Assembly (NCBI GenBank): GCA_029553955.1
Contig: JAKPJZ010000250.1
Location: 124,001-188,000, forward strand
Direction: 5' to 3'
Origin: Chloroflexota bacterium
Lineage (GTDB): Bacteria > Chloroflexota > Anaerolineae > SpSt-313
Length of the DNA: 64,000 nucleotides
Positions 1 to 9,241 of the stretch are shown here, piece by piece. Positions within the stretch are counted from its first letter, which is position 1. The number at the start of each line of letters is the position of its first letter. The notes beneath the pieces were generated by a model. The model ran no database searches. It saw only the letters and a list, made by a program, of their open reading frames with translations, and was not told the origin of the DNA. The position numbers and the translations under genes are program-made.

Positions 1-1002
1 CTCATCATCTTGATTGCCCTGGCGCTGGCCTTTGACTTTCTCAACGGCTTTCACGACTCGTCGAATATCGTGGCGACGATGATCTCGTCGCGGGCGTTGG
101 CGCCGCGGGTGGCCCTGACGATGACGGCCATTGCCGAGTTCTTGGGACCGTTCCTCTTTGGCGTGGCGGTCGCCAAGACCATCGGCGATGAGGTGGTCGC
201 CGCAGAGGCGATCAACATGGCGGTCCTCTATGCAGCGCTCATGGCGGCGATCATCTGGAACCTGTTCACCTGGTTCTTTGGCATTCCCTCCAGCTCTTCG
301 CACGCGCTCATTGGCGGCATCGTCGGGGCTGTGGGCGTGCATGCCGGGTTGGGGACGATTCGCCTGGACGGGCTCGAGAAGATCCTCATTGCCCTCTTCA
401 CCTCGCCGCTCATTGGCCTGGCGGCCGGCTGGCTGCTGACCAAGGCGATCTTTGCCCTTGCGGCTGCTGCCACGCCCAAGATCAATCTGTTCTTCAAGCG
501 TTTTCAGATACTCACCGGCATTGCGCTGGCGCTGAGCCATGGCGCCAACGACGGCCAGAAGACGATGGGCATTATCACGCTGTCGCTGGTCACAGGGGGC
601 TTTCTGCAGTCGTTTGCCGTGCCCACCTGGGTGATCGCGCTCAGTGCGGGCGCAATCGCCTGCGGCACGGCGTTCGGCGGCTGGCGCCTGATCAGGACGC
701 TGGGCGCCAAGTTCTACCGCATCCGCCCCGTCGACGGCTTTGCGGCGCAGGTTTCGTCGGCGGCGGTCATCCTTGGCGCGGCGCTTTTGGGCGGGCCGGT
801 CAGTACGACCCAAGTCGTCAGTTCGGCGATCATGGGCGTGGGTGCGGCCGAGCGGGTGAGCAAGGTGCGCTGGGGCGTGGCCGGCAGCATCGCCACGGCC
901 TGGCTTCTCACCATCCCGGCGACGGCGGCGCTGGGAGCACTGCTCTATTTGGGGCTGATGGCGATCGCGCCGGTGCGCCAGGCGCTGCTGGCGGCGTACT
1001 GA
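1..1002 (+). CDS. Inorganic phosphate transporter, PiT family (5' end outside window)
   Basis: DFLNGFHDSSNIVATMISSRAL and GIPSSSSHALIGGIVG / ALSHGANDGQKTMGII signature motifs of PiT permeases; ORF continues to window start. Confidence 0.92.
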   Translation, partial: LIILIALALAFDFLNGFHDSSNIVATMISSRALAPRVALTMTAIAEFLGPFLFGVAVAKTIGDEVVAAEAINMAVLYAALMAAIIWNLFTWFFGIPSSSSHALIGGIVGAVGVHAGLGTIRLDGLEKILIALFTSPLIGLAAGWLLTKAIFALAAAATPKINLFFKRFQILTGIALALSHGANDGQKTMGIITLSLVTGGFLQSFAVPTWVIALSAGAIACGTAFGGWRLIRTLGAKFYRIRPVDGFAAQVSSAAVILGAALLGGPVSTTQVVSSAIMGVGAAERVSKVRWGVAGSIATAWLLTIPATAALGALLYLGLMAIAPVRQALLAAY

Positions 1003-1199
1003 CGGCCGAGGACTAGTGGCACAGTCCTTGCTCCTCATCCTGCAACTGGGGCGTGTCGGCAGACTCGCGTAGCCTGGTAGTACGCTGTCAGTTCCGTTGC
1101 CTGGTGCCGGGTCGATGCCCTGGCATGCCGAGAAGAGGACGCTCAAGCGCCTCCTACGAACCTTCAGCGTGCGCAAGGTGTGCTTGCTGACACAGTACA

Positions 1200-1313
1200 C
1201 CCGGGGCCTTGTGCCCGTTTGGCTTCGACATGGCGCCAGATCCGCCGCCAACAACGCCCACAAGCTGCCTGCGGCGGCCAAGGGGGGCTATGCTACGGGT
1301 TTGCAGGCACGCC
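1200..1313 (-). repeat. Diverged copy of the 111-144 bp TIR repeat family seen at 18545 and 43722
   Basis: ggggccttgtgcccgttt...ggcgccag...gcctgcggcggccaaggggggctatgctacgggtttgc matches the reverse complement of 18545-18688 with substitutions. Confidence 0.7.
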
Positions 1314-1336
1314 CTGGAATGAGAGGATGGCTACGC

Positions 1337-1744
1337 ATGGACACGGCGCGCGTCGGACAGGTGAAGGCGTACCACAGCAGCGGATCGACCGCGCACATCC
1401 TGCTGCGCTCGGGCAAGTTCGATGCCCGCAACCTGCTCATCACGTGGACGGTGCTCACGCCCCGCGGCCAGCAGCGCGGGCACAGTCACGTCGGGAGCGA
1501 GCAGGCCTACATCTTTGTTTCGGGCAGTGGGCGCATCCAGGTGGGCGACGAGCGGGCGTTCGTTGGCCAGGGCGAGATGGTGTACGTGCCGCCCGGCACG
1601 CCGCACGCCATCGCCAACACCGGCGACGACAATCTAGTCTTCATCACCGTGGCCTCGCCGCCATTCGCTGTCGAGCGGCTGTTTGCCGAGCGGGAGAGGC
1701 GAGAGGTGCGGCACGAGCCGGAGGAGGCCGAACTGGCGTTGTAG
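1337..1744 (+). CDS. Cupin-domain protein
   Basis: GHSHVGSEQAYIFVSGSGRIQVGDERAFVGQGEMVYVPPGTPHAIANTGDDNL cupin motifs; start chosen at ATG 1337. Confidence 0.85.
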   Translation: MDTARVGQVKAYHSSGSTAHILLRSGKFDARNLLITWTVLTPRGQQRGHSHVGSEQAYIFVSGSGRIQVGDERAFVGQGEMVYVPPGTPHAIANTGDDNLVFITVASPPFAVERLFAERERREVRHEPEEAELAL

Positions 1745-1769
1745 GGGCAGCGCGGTGCGGCACGCGAAG

Positions 1770-1809
1770 GCGGCCCTCATGCTCGCGGTTGGGCGAGCAT
1801 GAGGGCCGC
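1770..1809. terminator. Bidirectional hairpin between convergent genes
   Basis: gcggccctcatgctcgc / gcgagcatgagggccgc, 17-bp perfect stem, 6-nt loop, between cupin stop (1744) and CHAP stop (1819). Confidence 0.6.
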
Positions 1810-1818
1810 TACGATTCT

Positions 1819-2769
1819 CTACGCGTGCGCCGCGTTGAGGCTGATGGGCATGTGGAATGCCGGCCAGCCTGCGAGGGGCAGGCCCGGCTCTGGCTGGAAC
1901 GGCGAGGCGTTCAGATCGACGCCGGCCCAGGGCCCCTTGGCGATGTCGCTGAAAGGGCGGTTGGGGGTCCACTGCTGCACCGTGAACGGCCGCGCAAAGC
2001 CCGCTGCGCGCAGGAGAGCGGCCATATCGACACCCGGCTTGGCAGGTGCCCGGTCAGCGGGCGCCGGGTTGGCCGGCGCTGCGGGCTGGCCTTGCGGCTG
2101 GTCTGTCGCGGGCGCCTGGTCAGCGGGTGCCGGGTGGGCTGCGGGTGCCTCGTCTTGTGGCTGGTCTGCCGGGGGCGCCTGGTCAGAGGGCGCCGGGTTG
2201 GCCGGCGCCCCGGTCTGAGGCTGTGCCTGGTCGGCCGGCGGCGTGGGCTGCGGATTGTCGCAGACGATGAACGAGATGCCTTCCTGCCACGTCACCCAGC
2301 GCTCGTCGTCGGTAGCTGGGATCCAGTTGCGGTCCTTCACCAGGAAGCGGTCACCATCCACCTTCTCTACCCAGCCCACGTGGCCGACCCCCGAAGCTCC
2401 ACCGACGCCCGGCTGCCACACGGCGACCGCGTTGGCCACGCTGGGGTCGATGGTGTCGACGACCTTGAGGCCGTGCTCGATGGCCCCCTGCCGCCAGTCC
2501 ATGGCGTTGCCGGCGAACCAGGGCAGCTTGTGGCCGGCTTCGGCGGCAAAATCCCAGGCGCCGGCGACGCACTGGGTCAGGTCGGCGTAGGGGTTACTTT
2601 CAGGGATTGCGGATGTATCGGCTGGCGACGCCTGCGTCGTTTCGTTGGCCGGCTCCTCGGCGAGGACCGGGGCCACGGCGGGCACAACGCTCGCCGACAA
2701 GAGCATGGTGCTCGAGATTGCCGCGACCGACAGCAGGCGAACCAATGACTGATTGCGCAAGTTTGGCAT
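1819..2769 (-). CDS. Secreted CHAP-domain-like protein with Pro/Ala-rich tail
   Basis: Signal peptide; NPYADLTQCVAGAWDFAAEAG...WRQGAI...GHVGWVEKVDGDRFLVKDRNW CHAP-like amidase pattern. Confidence 0.75.
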   Translation of the reverse strand: MPNLRNQSLVRLLSVAAISSTMLLSASVVPAVAPVLAEEPANETTQASPADTSAIPESNPYADLTQCVAGAWDFAAEAGHKLPWFAGNAMDWRQGAIEHGLKVVDTIDPSVANAVAVWQPGVGGASGVGHVGWVEKVDGDRFLVKDRNWIPATDDERWVTWQEGISFIVCDNPQPTPPADQAQPQTGAPANPAPSDQAPPADQPQDEAPAAHPAPADQAPATDQPQGQPAAPANPAPADRAPAKPGVDMAALLRAAGFARPFTVQQWTPNRPFSDIAKGPWAGVDLNASPFQPEPGLPLAGWPAFHMPISLNAAHA

Positions 2770-2956
2770 AGTACTCCTTACAAGTCTAGAGTGCTCTGTA
2801 CAACCTTTCAGCAGCGTCAGTCGGCTGGGTTGCAGGCAATGAAGCCCTGATTATACCACGCCTATGGTCAGATGCAAATGGATCGTCACATAACGGCTGT
2901 GTCCCAGAACCGTCGGCAACCGACCGGGGCCGATCACCACGAAGGACACAAAGGGA

Positions 2957-3008
2957 GCCGGGGAGACACCTGACAGGTCTCCGAAGACCTGTCAGGTGTC
3001 TCCCCGGC
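2957..3008. repeat. Palindromic repeat, 24-bp arms
   Basis: gccggggagacacctgacaggtct-ccga-agacctgtcaggtgtctccccggc; same core as 11697-11754. Confidence 0.9.
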
Positions 3009-3009
3009 A

Positions 3010-3867
3010 TTAGTGGCTCTGGGCCACGCTGCTCGTGGGGAGTACGGGCGCGGCGACGAGGCTGCCTGGCTTGGCGGTGAGGAGTGAGCGGTCGGGCGGG
3101 GCGGGCACGCGGAGTGAGCCGATGCAGATGAATGGGGTGGTGAAGAGGTTGGCGATGCTCGCGCCGCACGCTGTACCGGCCGGCGATGCCAGGCGCGCGA
3201 CAAGGGGGCGGCCCTGATCGGGCGCAGCGGCGGCGGGGCGCTGCGCGCGGTCGGAGGCTGAGGCGGTGCTGCGGCGGCTCAGCAGGTTGACCGCCGGCTC
3301 GGTTGGGCTGGGCTGTGGCCTGGCGGTGGGGAGCGCCGGGGCGCGCGTTGGGCTGGCGGTGGGGGTGGCGGCGGCGGTGGGCTCGGGCTGAGCTGCCTCG
3401 ATGCCGCCCAGCCTGATGAACGAGATGCCCGGCACCCATTCGACCCAGTGCTCATAGTCGGTGGCGGGGATCCAGTTCCGGTCTTGCACGAGGACGCGGT
3501 TGCCGTCGACGGCGACGACCCAGCCCACGTGGCCGAGCGAGCTGACACCGCCGACGCTGGGACCCCAGACGATGACCGAGTAGATGCAACTGGGGTCGAC
3601 GCGGTCGATGACGTCGTAGCCGGCGTCGATCGCCCCCTGGCGCCAGTTCATAGCGTTGCCGAAATAGGGTAGCTTGTAACCCGCCGCGGCGGCGAGCTCC
3701 CACGCACGGTAGACGCACTGTGTCGGGTTGTGGTAGGGGTTGGTCTCGGGAATGACGGCGGCGATGGCCGGCGCTGCGCCTGGTGACGCTGCAGCGACAA
3801 GGAGGAGGCTTGCTGTGACCGCGGCAGTCGTGAGCAGGCGGATGGCGGACTGATAGAGCTTGTTCAT
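3010..3867 (-). CDS. Secreted CHAP-domain-like protein, paralog of the 1819-2769 product
   Basis: MNKLYQSAIRLL signal peptide; ETNPYHNPTQCVYRAWELAAAAGYKLPYFGNAMNWRQGAIDAGYDVIDRVDPS...GHVGWVVAVDGNRVLVQDRNWIPATD. Confidence 0.78.
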   Translation of the reverse strand: MNKLYQSAIRLLTTAAVTASLLLVAAASPGAAPAIAAVIPETNPYHNPTQCVYRAWELAAAAGYKLPYFGNAMNWRQGAIDAGYDVIDRVDPSCIYSVIVWGPSVGGVSSLGHVGWVVAVDGNRVLVQDRNWIPATDYEHWVEWVPGISFIRLGGIEAAQPEPTAAATPTASPTRAPALPTARPQPSPTEPAVNLLSRRSTASASDRAQRPAAAAPDQGRPLVARLASPAGTACGASIANLFTTPFICIGSLRVPAPPDRSLLTAKPGSLVAAPVLPTSSVAQSH

Positions 3868-3943
3868 GCCGCGCCCTTTCAGGGGTCGTTCTGAACAATC
3901 CTTCAGTACACTCCGTTGGCTACGCTGCCTTGTGAATAGAGCC

Positions 3944-3971
3944 ATTATACAATAGAAATTAATTGAAGCAA
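3944..3971 (-). promoter_or_regulatory. Candidate sigma70-type promoter for the CHAP gene
   Basis: On minus strand TTGCTT (3966-3971), 16-bp spacer, TATAAT (3944-3949). Confidence 0.55.
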
Positions 3972-3973
3972 AA

Positions 3974-4085
3974 CCACACTCATAGCTTGGAACTGGAGTG
4001 AGCGTGAGGAGGGGGCCATGCGCCGCCCGCGGGCGGCGCATGGCCCCCTCCTCACGCTCACTCCAGTTCCAAGCTATGAGTGTGG
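3974..4085. repeat. 112-bp perfect loopless palindrome
   Basis: ccacactcatagcttggaactggagtgagcgtgaggagggggccatgcgccgcccg followed by its exact reverse complement; 56-bp arms. Confidence 0.97.
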
Positions 4086-5573
4086 GATCGAGGCGACGGC
4101 GCGCGGCGGGACGGGCTCTGCGGCGGCGGCGAGCTCGCGTTGTTCGAGCCCGCAGAGCAGGCCGAGCAGGGCGAAGGGCAGCGGGGAGACGAGCTGGTGC
4201 ATGGCGCCGGCGGTGCGCCAGATGAAGAGGGTGTTGGTCTCAAAGAGGCCCTGGACGAGGAAGGCGACGAAGGCGCCGTAGAGGCCGGCGATGGCCCAGG
4301 TCGGCGCGCTGCGCTGTGCGGCGGGCGCGAGCATGGAACGGCCCAGGCGCAGGAGCGCCCACGCCCAGGCGGCGAGGCCGAGGAGGCCGGCATCGGCCCA
4401 GAGCTGGAGCAGAGCGTTGTGGGTGGCCTCGAGGCGCGCCTGGCCAAAGGCGCCGGAGACGATGACCCCCGCCTGGGCCACGCGGCCGAGGCCGATGCCG
4501 GTGATGGCATGGTCGCGCACCATTGCGATGGTGGCCTGCCACAGGCTATGGCGGATGGTCAGGTCGATGGCCGAGCCGAGGGCGGGCGACGCGCCCAGCA
4601 GCGCGGCCATGGCCAGGCCCGAGAGGGCGAGGGCGACAGTGGCCTGGCGGCGCCCACGGCCGGCGGCGACGACAAAGAGCGCCGCGGCACCGGCGCACCA
4701 GCCGGTGCGCGAGGCGGTGAGCAGGAGCGACCCCGCGGTGAGGATGACGCCGGCCGCCGCGAGCAGGCGGCGCCGGCCGTGGTTGTGCAGGGCGACAGCG
4801 ACCGCCAGCGCGAGGGCGATGGCGAGCAGCCCGGCCACGGCGTTGGGGTTGGGCGCCGGCAGAATGATGGCCGGCAGGTGCTCGCCGAGCCGGTAGGCCC
4901 AGGCGTTGAAGGTTGTGACCTTGCGGTGGTCCACAGGGTCGGGGCCGAAGGCCAGCGGCACGCCGGCGAGGGAGATGGCCACGAGCAGCGCGGCGATGCC
5001 GCCCGCACGGCCGGCGGCCGCGGCGCGCGAGCACAGGCTGTAGACGAGCGCACCCAGAGCGAGGCTGGCGAAGGTCGCCCAGCCGGGCCAGGGGCCGGGC
5101 AGGGCGACAAGCCCCACGAGCAGCCCGGCGAGCAGCAGGTAGAAGGGGCCGGCAAAGCTGAGCGCCGGCGCCTCGCAGGCGCAGACGAGGGGCTCGCCGG
5201 CGGGGGCCTGCCGCCACACCCAGGGCAGCCGGCGCCAGCCGCCGAGGAACAGCAGCAGCAGCCGCAGGGTGCCGCCCCGGGCGACGACGAGCGCGCGCGG
5301 CTTGAGGCGCACCTCCTGGGCAAAGCGGGCCGTGCGCACGAGGCCAGTGAGGACGGCGGGCCCACCCGAGAGCTGCTGCAGGCCGCTGTGCACCACAGGC
5401 CGCAGCCCCAGGCGCGCGGCCAGGGCCGACGAGGCCCGGCGCGTGCCGTGCTCGGGGCCGGTGTAGAGCACGTCGAAGCGGGCGGCGGCGAGCTCGCTCG
5501 CCAGGAATTCGACCTGTCGCGCGCCGTCCAGGCCGATGAGCACCGGCCCCGGGCGAGCTTGCTCTGCAGTCAT
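4074..5573 (-). CDS. O-antigen ligase-like membrane protein with N-terminal histidine-phosphatase-like segment
   Basis: Multiple TM segments; LTASRTGW, GIGLGRV, ATHNALLQLWADAGLLGLAAW (Wzy_C-like); N-term LIGLDGARQVEFLASELAAARFDVLYTGPEHGTRRASSALAARLGLRPVV. Confidence 0.75.
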   Translation of the reverse strand: MTAEQARPGPVLIGLDGARQVEFLASELAAARFDVLYTGPEHGTRRASSALAARLGLRPVVHSGLQQLSGGPAVLTGLVRTARFAQEVRLKPRALVVARGGTLRLLLLFLGGWRRLPWVWRQAPAGEPLVCACEAPALSFAGPFYLLLAGLLVGLVALPGPWPGWATFASLALGALVYSLCSRAAAAGRAGGIAALLVAISLAGVPLAFGPDPVDHRKVTTFNAWAYRLGEHLPAIILPAPNPNAVAGLLAIALALAVAVALHNHGRRRLLAAAGVILTAGSLLLTASRTGWCAGAAALFVVAAGRGRRQATVALALSGLAMAALLGASPALGSAIDLTIRHSLWQATIAMVRDHAITGIGLGRVAQAGVIVSGAFGQARLEATHNALLQLWADAGLLGLAAWAWALLRLGRSMLAPAAQRSAPTWAIAGLYGAFVAFLVQGLFETNTLFIWRTAGAMHQLVSPLPFALLGLLCGLEQRELAAAAEPVPPRAVASIPHS

Positions 5574-5719
5574 GGTTGATGACAGCCGATCACGAGCGAG
5601 TGCGGTTTCCAAACGAAGATGATACTCCTTGGTTCTCCAACCGTACTTGGCGCGGGCAGTCACAGCAATCCGGCTGGCTGCCGGCTGATCTGCTGCGCTT
5701 CAGCCCGGCCCTGGCCTGG

Positions 5720-5803
5720 AGGGGGGAATTCTCGACGGGCTGGGCGACCCGTGGCCGCCCGCCGGCGGCCACGGGTCGCCCAGCCCGTCGAGAATTCCCC
5801 CCT
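5720..5803. repeat. Long palindrome, 40-bp perfect arms, 4-nt loop
   Basis: aggggggaattctcgacgggctgggcgacccgtggccgcc-cgcc-ggcggccacgggtcgcccagcccgtcgagaattcccccct. Confidence 0.97.
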
Positions 5804-5865
5804 TTAGGGGTTTCGTTCCGGGCTCGTGCGAAGCATGACGCCCGGATGGCCAGGGCTGGTGACGC

Positions 5866-8800
5866 TCAGCCGGCCAGCCGCACTTTGACGGTACGGATCT
5901 GGTAGGGCGCGATGTCGAGGGTGAGCGCGTCGCCGCCAAAGGGCAACGGCTCGGCGCCGTCTTCGATGAAATTGCAGGCCGCGGCCGAGGCGATGGGCGC
6001 GCCGAAGCGCAGGGTGACCGGGCCGCGCTGGTTGTAACATTCGTAGAGGCGGATGACCAACTCATCCGTGTCTTCGGCGACCTTGACCGTCTCGACGACG
6101 ACGTTCTCGCGGCTCGACTCGACCAGTGACCAGCGCCGTGGCAGGCGCCCGGCGTGGGGCTCAGCGACCACGGCGCCGAGCGGCGCGTTGAGGGCGTAGG
6201 CCTGCTGCACCGTGCCCAGCCGCCAGTCGCCGCCATGCAGGTAGAGCGCGTAGGTGAGGCGCTGCGGCCCCTCGTCGGCGTGCGCATCGGGGTAGGCCGG
6301 CGAGCGCAAGACGGTGAGGCGCAGCACGTCGTCGTGCACGTCGCAGCCGTACTTGCAGTCGTTGAGCAGCGAGACGCCATAGTCGCCCTCGGAGAGGTCG
6401 GCCCACTTGTGCGCGGGCACCTCAAAGCGCGCCGCGTCCCAACTGGTGTTGCGGTGCGTGGGGCGCTCGAGGTTGCCGAATTGGATGTCGAACGTCGCGC
6501 GCTCGGCGTGCACGTGCACCGGGAAGGCCACCTTGAGCAGCACGTGCTTCTCGCGCCACTCGATCTCGGTTTCGAAATCGATGCGCGGTATCCTCTCATA
6601 GATATAGATGCGCTGCACGAGCGCCGAGCTGAGGAGCGGCCGGCGCACCTCGACACCGGCGCGCACCGGGCCGCACTCGATGACGCGCACCGATGCCGCG
6701 CCCTCGATGGGGTAGCGCGTCTCTTCATAGTCGTGGTTCAGGTCCCAGGCGTCGAACACCGTGCGCGGCCGGTCGTCGAAGGCCTGCCACTCGTTGGCCA
6801 CCCGGCCCGGGGCCAGCACCTCGCGCCGGCGCAGCGTGTCGTACAGCCCCGCAATCTCGCCGCGCTCGTTGAGTGTGAGGCGGAAGAAGCCGTTCTCCAG
6901 CTCGCGCTCGCTGGCGCGGAGCGAAGTGGCCCCATCGCATCGGCCTTCGTGGATGCTGTAGCTGGCATAGCCATACGCGGGCACGCCCTGTACGTCGACG
7001 AGCCAGCGACCATCCCCCAGGGGCTGGGCCGGCGCCTCGCGGCCGGCGTCGTCGAGCAGGCGGTAGGGGCCGCCTGCGCCGAGGTCGACCACGGCCACAT
7101 CGTCGCGCGCCCAGGAGAGCGGGTTGTAGATCAGCACGGCGCGCTCGGGGCCGGGCACGTCGACGGCGGCGGCGATGGCCGTGAGGGCGTGACTGCGCAC
7201 GCCCTGGCCTAGCTCGCGGATGCGGGCGTACTGCTGGGCGCAGTCGGCATAGACCGGCGCGATCGACGAGCCGGGCAGGATGTCGTGGAACTGGTTGAGC
7301 AGGATCAGCTCCCAGCCGGCGTTGAGCGCCGCGTGCGGGTAGGGCTCGCCCAGGCGGTGCGCCAGCGCGGCCAGGAACTCGGCCTCGTGGTAGAGGAACT
7401 CGCTCTTGCGGTTGGCGCGCTTGTTGCGTGCCTGCGTGGTGTAGGTGCCGCGGTGGAACTCGAGGTAGAGCTCGCCCGACCAGCGCGGCCAGGCGGCGCC
7501 GCGCGCCTCCAGACGTTGGAAGAACTCGTGCACCGTGCCCAGGCGGCAGTGCGGGATGCCGGGGAAATCGGCCATGCGCGACGCCGACTCGAGCATCTCC
7601 TTGGTGGGACCGCCGCCGCCGTCGCCGTGGCCGAAGGAGATGAGCAACTCGTCGTTGAGCCCCTTCTGGGCATAGTGCTTCCAGGCGCCGAGCAGGCTCT
7701 TGGGGTCGGTATCGCCGTTGTAGGTGTACGACCAGAGGCCGCCGCCGGGGCCGGTGACGTAGTGGGTGAGCAGGCGCGTGCCGTCGATGCCCTGCCACCA
7801 GAAGGTATCGTAGGGGAAGCGGTTGACCTCGTTCCAGCTCATCTTGGTGGTGGAGAAATAGCGGATGCCGCATCCGGCCATGATCTGGGGCAGGGCGGCG
7901 CTGTAGCCAAAGACGTCGGGCAGCCAGAGGATGTCGTTGTCGACGCCGAACTCGCGGCGGAAGAAGCGCTTGCCGAAGAGGAACTGGCGCACCAGCGACT
8001 CGCCCGAGGGCACGTTGGTGTCGGCCTCTACCCACATGCCGCCGGTGGGCTCCCAGCGCCCCTGGCGCACGCGCTCGGCGATGCGCGCATAGAGGCTGGG
8101 ATGGTCCTCTTGCACAAAGCGGTAGAGCTGGGGCTGGCTCTGGGTAAAGCGGTACTCGGGGTACTGCTCCATGAGCTTGAGCACGGTGGCGAAGGTGCGC
8201 GCCGCCTTGCCGCGGGTGACGGAGAGCGGCCAGAGCCAGGCGACGTCGATGTGGGCGTGGCCGGCGGCGACGATGCTGGGCTGCGCGCCATCGTCGTAGG
8301 CGGCGAGGCGCGCGCGCAGGTGGTCGCGGGCGCGGGTCAGCGAGGCGCGCCAGGCGCTGCCGCGGGGCTGGCGCGGCTCGAGCTGCAGAAAGGCCTCGTT
8401 GAGGGCGTTGAGCAGCGCCGGCTGGGCCGGGTTGTTCTCGTCGAGCAGGCGGGCGGCCTCGAAGGCGGCGCGGGCGTCAAAGTAGAGGGCCTCGGTGTCG
8501 CGGTCGATGCCGGCAAGGTCGGCGACGGCAAAAGTGCGCAGGCCGGGGTTCATGCCGGCAAAGGCCTCGATGGCGACGAGGAATTCTTCGCCGCCGCGGG
8601 CGCAGTCGGTGAGCAGCACCTCACGGTGGTGGCGGTCGATGCCCTGCACCGGCACGCCGTCGATGTAGACCAGGGATTCGGAGGTGAGCAGGGCGTCTTC
8701 CACGACGTGGGGCACGTAGGCGTGCAGGCTGAGGAAGAGGCACACCGGCCGCCCCGCCCACTCGGTGGGGATACGCACGCGACGGCGGAACCAGGCGTAG

Positions 8801-8991
8801 CGCCCAGCCTCGCCCCAGCGGTCGCCCAGGCGAATCTCGGGCCAGGCCGAGTCGTCGAGGTCCACGGCAGCACCGCCGTCGAGCCGGCCGTTGTGGAAGC
8901 GCCAATCGGCCAGGGCCAGGCGGGGCTCGTATACCGCGGCCTGCAGCTCGCGGATGCGGCGATCCAGCTTTTCGAAGAGGAATTGGAGCAC
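5866..8991 (-). CDS. Alpha-mannosidase, GH38 family
   Basis: AGHAHIDVAWLWPL, PEYRFTQSQPQLY, GMWVEADTNVPSGESLVRQFLFGKRFF, WLPDVFGYSAALPQI motifs; probable GTG start at 8991. Confidence 0.93.
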   Translation of the reverse strand: MLQFLFEKLDRRIRELQAAVYEPRLALADWRFHNGRLDGGAAVDLDDSAWPEIRLGDRWGEAGRYAWFRRRVRIPTEWAGRPVCLFLSLHAYVPHVVEDALLTSESLVYIDGVPVQGIDRHHREVLLTDCARGGEEFLVAIEAFAGMNPGLRTFAVADLAGIDRDTEALYFDARAAFEAARLLDENNPAQPALLNALNEAFLQLEPRQPRGSAWRASLTRARDHLRARLAAYDDGAQPSIVAAGHAHIDVAWLWPLSVTRGKAARTFATVLKLMEQYPEYRFTQSQPQLYRFVQEDHPSLYARIAERVRQGRWEPTGGMWVEADTNVPSGESLVRQFLFGKRFFRREFGVDNDILWLPDVFGYSAALPQIMAGCGIRYFSTTKMSWNEVNRFPYDTFWWQGIDGTRLLTHYVTGPGGGLWSYTYNGDTDPKSLLGAWKHYAQKGLNDELLISFGHGDGGGGPTKEMLESASRMADFPGIPHCRLGTVHEFFQRLEARGAAWPRWSGELYLEFHRGTYTTQARNKRANRKSEFLYHEAEFLAALAHRLGEPYPHAALNAGWELILLNQFHDILPGSSIAPVYADCAQQYARIRELGQGVRSHALTAIAAAVDVPGPERAVLIYNPLSWARDDVAVVDLGAGGPYRLLDDAGREAPAQPLGDGRWLVDVQGVPAYGYASYSIHEGRCDGATSLRASERELENGFFRLTLNERGEIAGLYDTLRRREVLAPGRVANEWQAFDDRPRTVFDAWDLNHDYEETRYPIEGAASVRVIECGPVRAGVEVRRPLLSSALVQRIYIYERIPRIDFETEIEWREKHVLLKVAFPVHVHAERATFDIQFGNLERPTHRNTSWDAARFEVPAHKWADLSEGDYGVSLLNDCKYGCDVHDDVLRLTVLRSPAYPDAHADEGPQRLTYALYLHGGDWRLGTVQQAYALNAPLGAVVAEPHAGRLPRRWSLVESSRENVVVETVKVAEDTDELVIRLYECYNQRGPVTLRFGAPIASAAACNFIEDGAEPLPFGGDALTLDIAPYQIRTVKVRLAG

Positions 8992-9164
8992 AGGATTCTC
9001 CTCGAGGCAGGGGGGACTCCACAGCGGGACCTGCGGCCCAACGCGCGGGGGTCCGGGCTTGTACCAGACACCACGCAGGGCGGCTGCGGCCGCCCTGCTG
9101 TGCACATAACGTTGTTTGCGGGAGTTGATTGTACCACAGGTGCGCAAGGTCGCCAAAAGTGACG

Positions 9165-9240
9165 CCCCGGCCCGAACAAGCCCGGACTCCCCAACTTGTT
9201 GGGGGTGGGGTACGGCCCGAACAAGTTCGGGAGTCCGGGG
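9165..9240. repeat. Inverted/direct composite repeat
   Basis: ggcccgaacaag occurs twice (9169, 9214); cccggactcccc pairs with gggagtccgggg. Confidence 0.6.
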
Positions 9241-9241
9241 G

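Noticed and set aside
4080-5579. 499-aa plus-strand ORF opposite the ligase gene
   Set aside because: Glu/Gly/Arg-rich antisense translation with no domain signal.
7285-9162. 625-aa plus-strand ORF opposite the alpha-mannosidase
   Set aside because: Antisense to a well-supported GH38 gene; composition typical of spurious high-GC ORFs.
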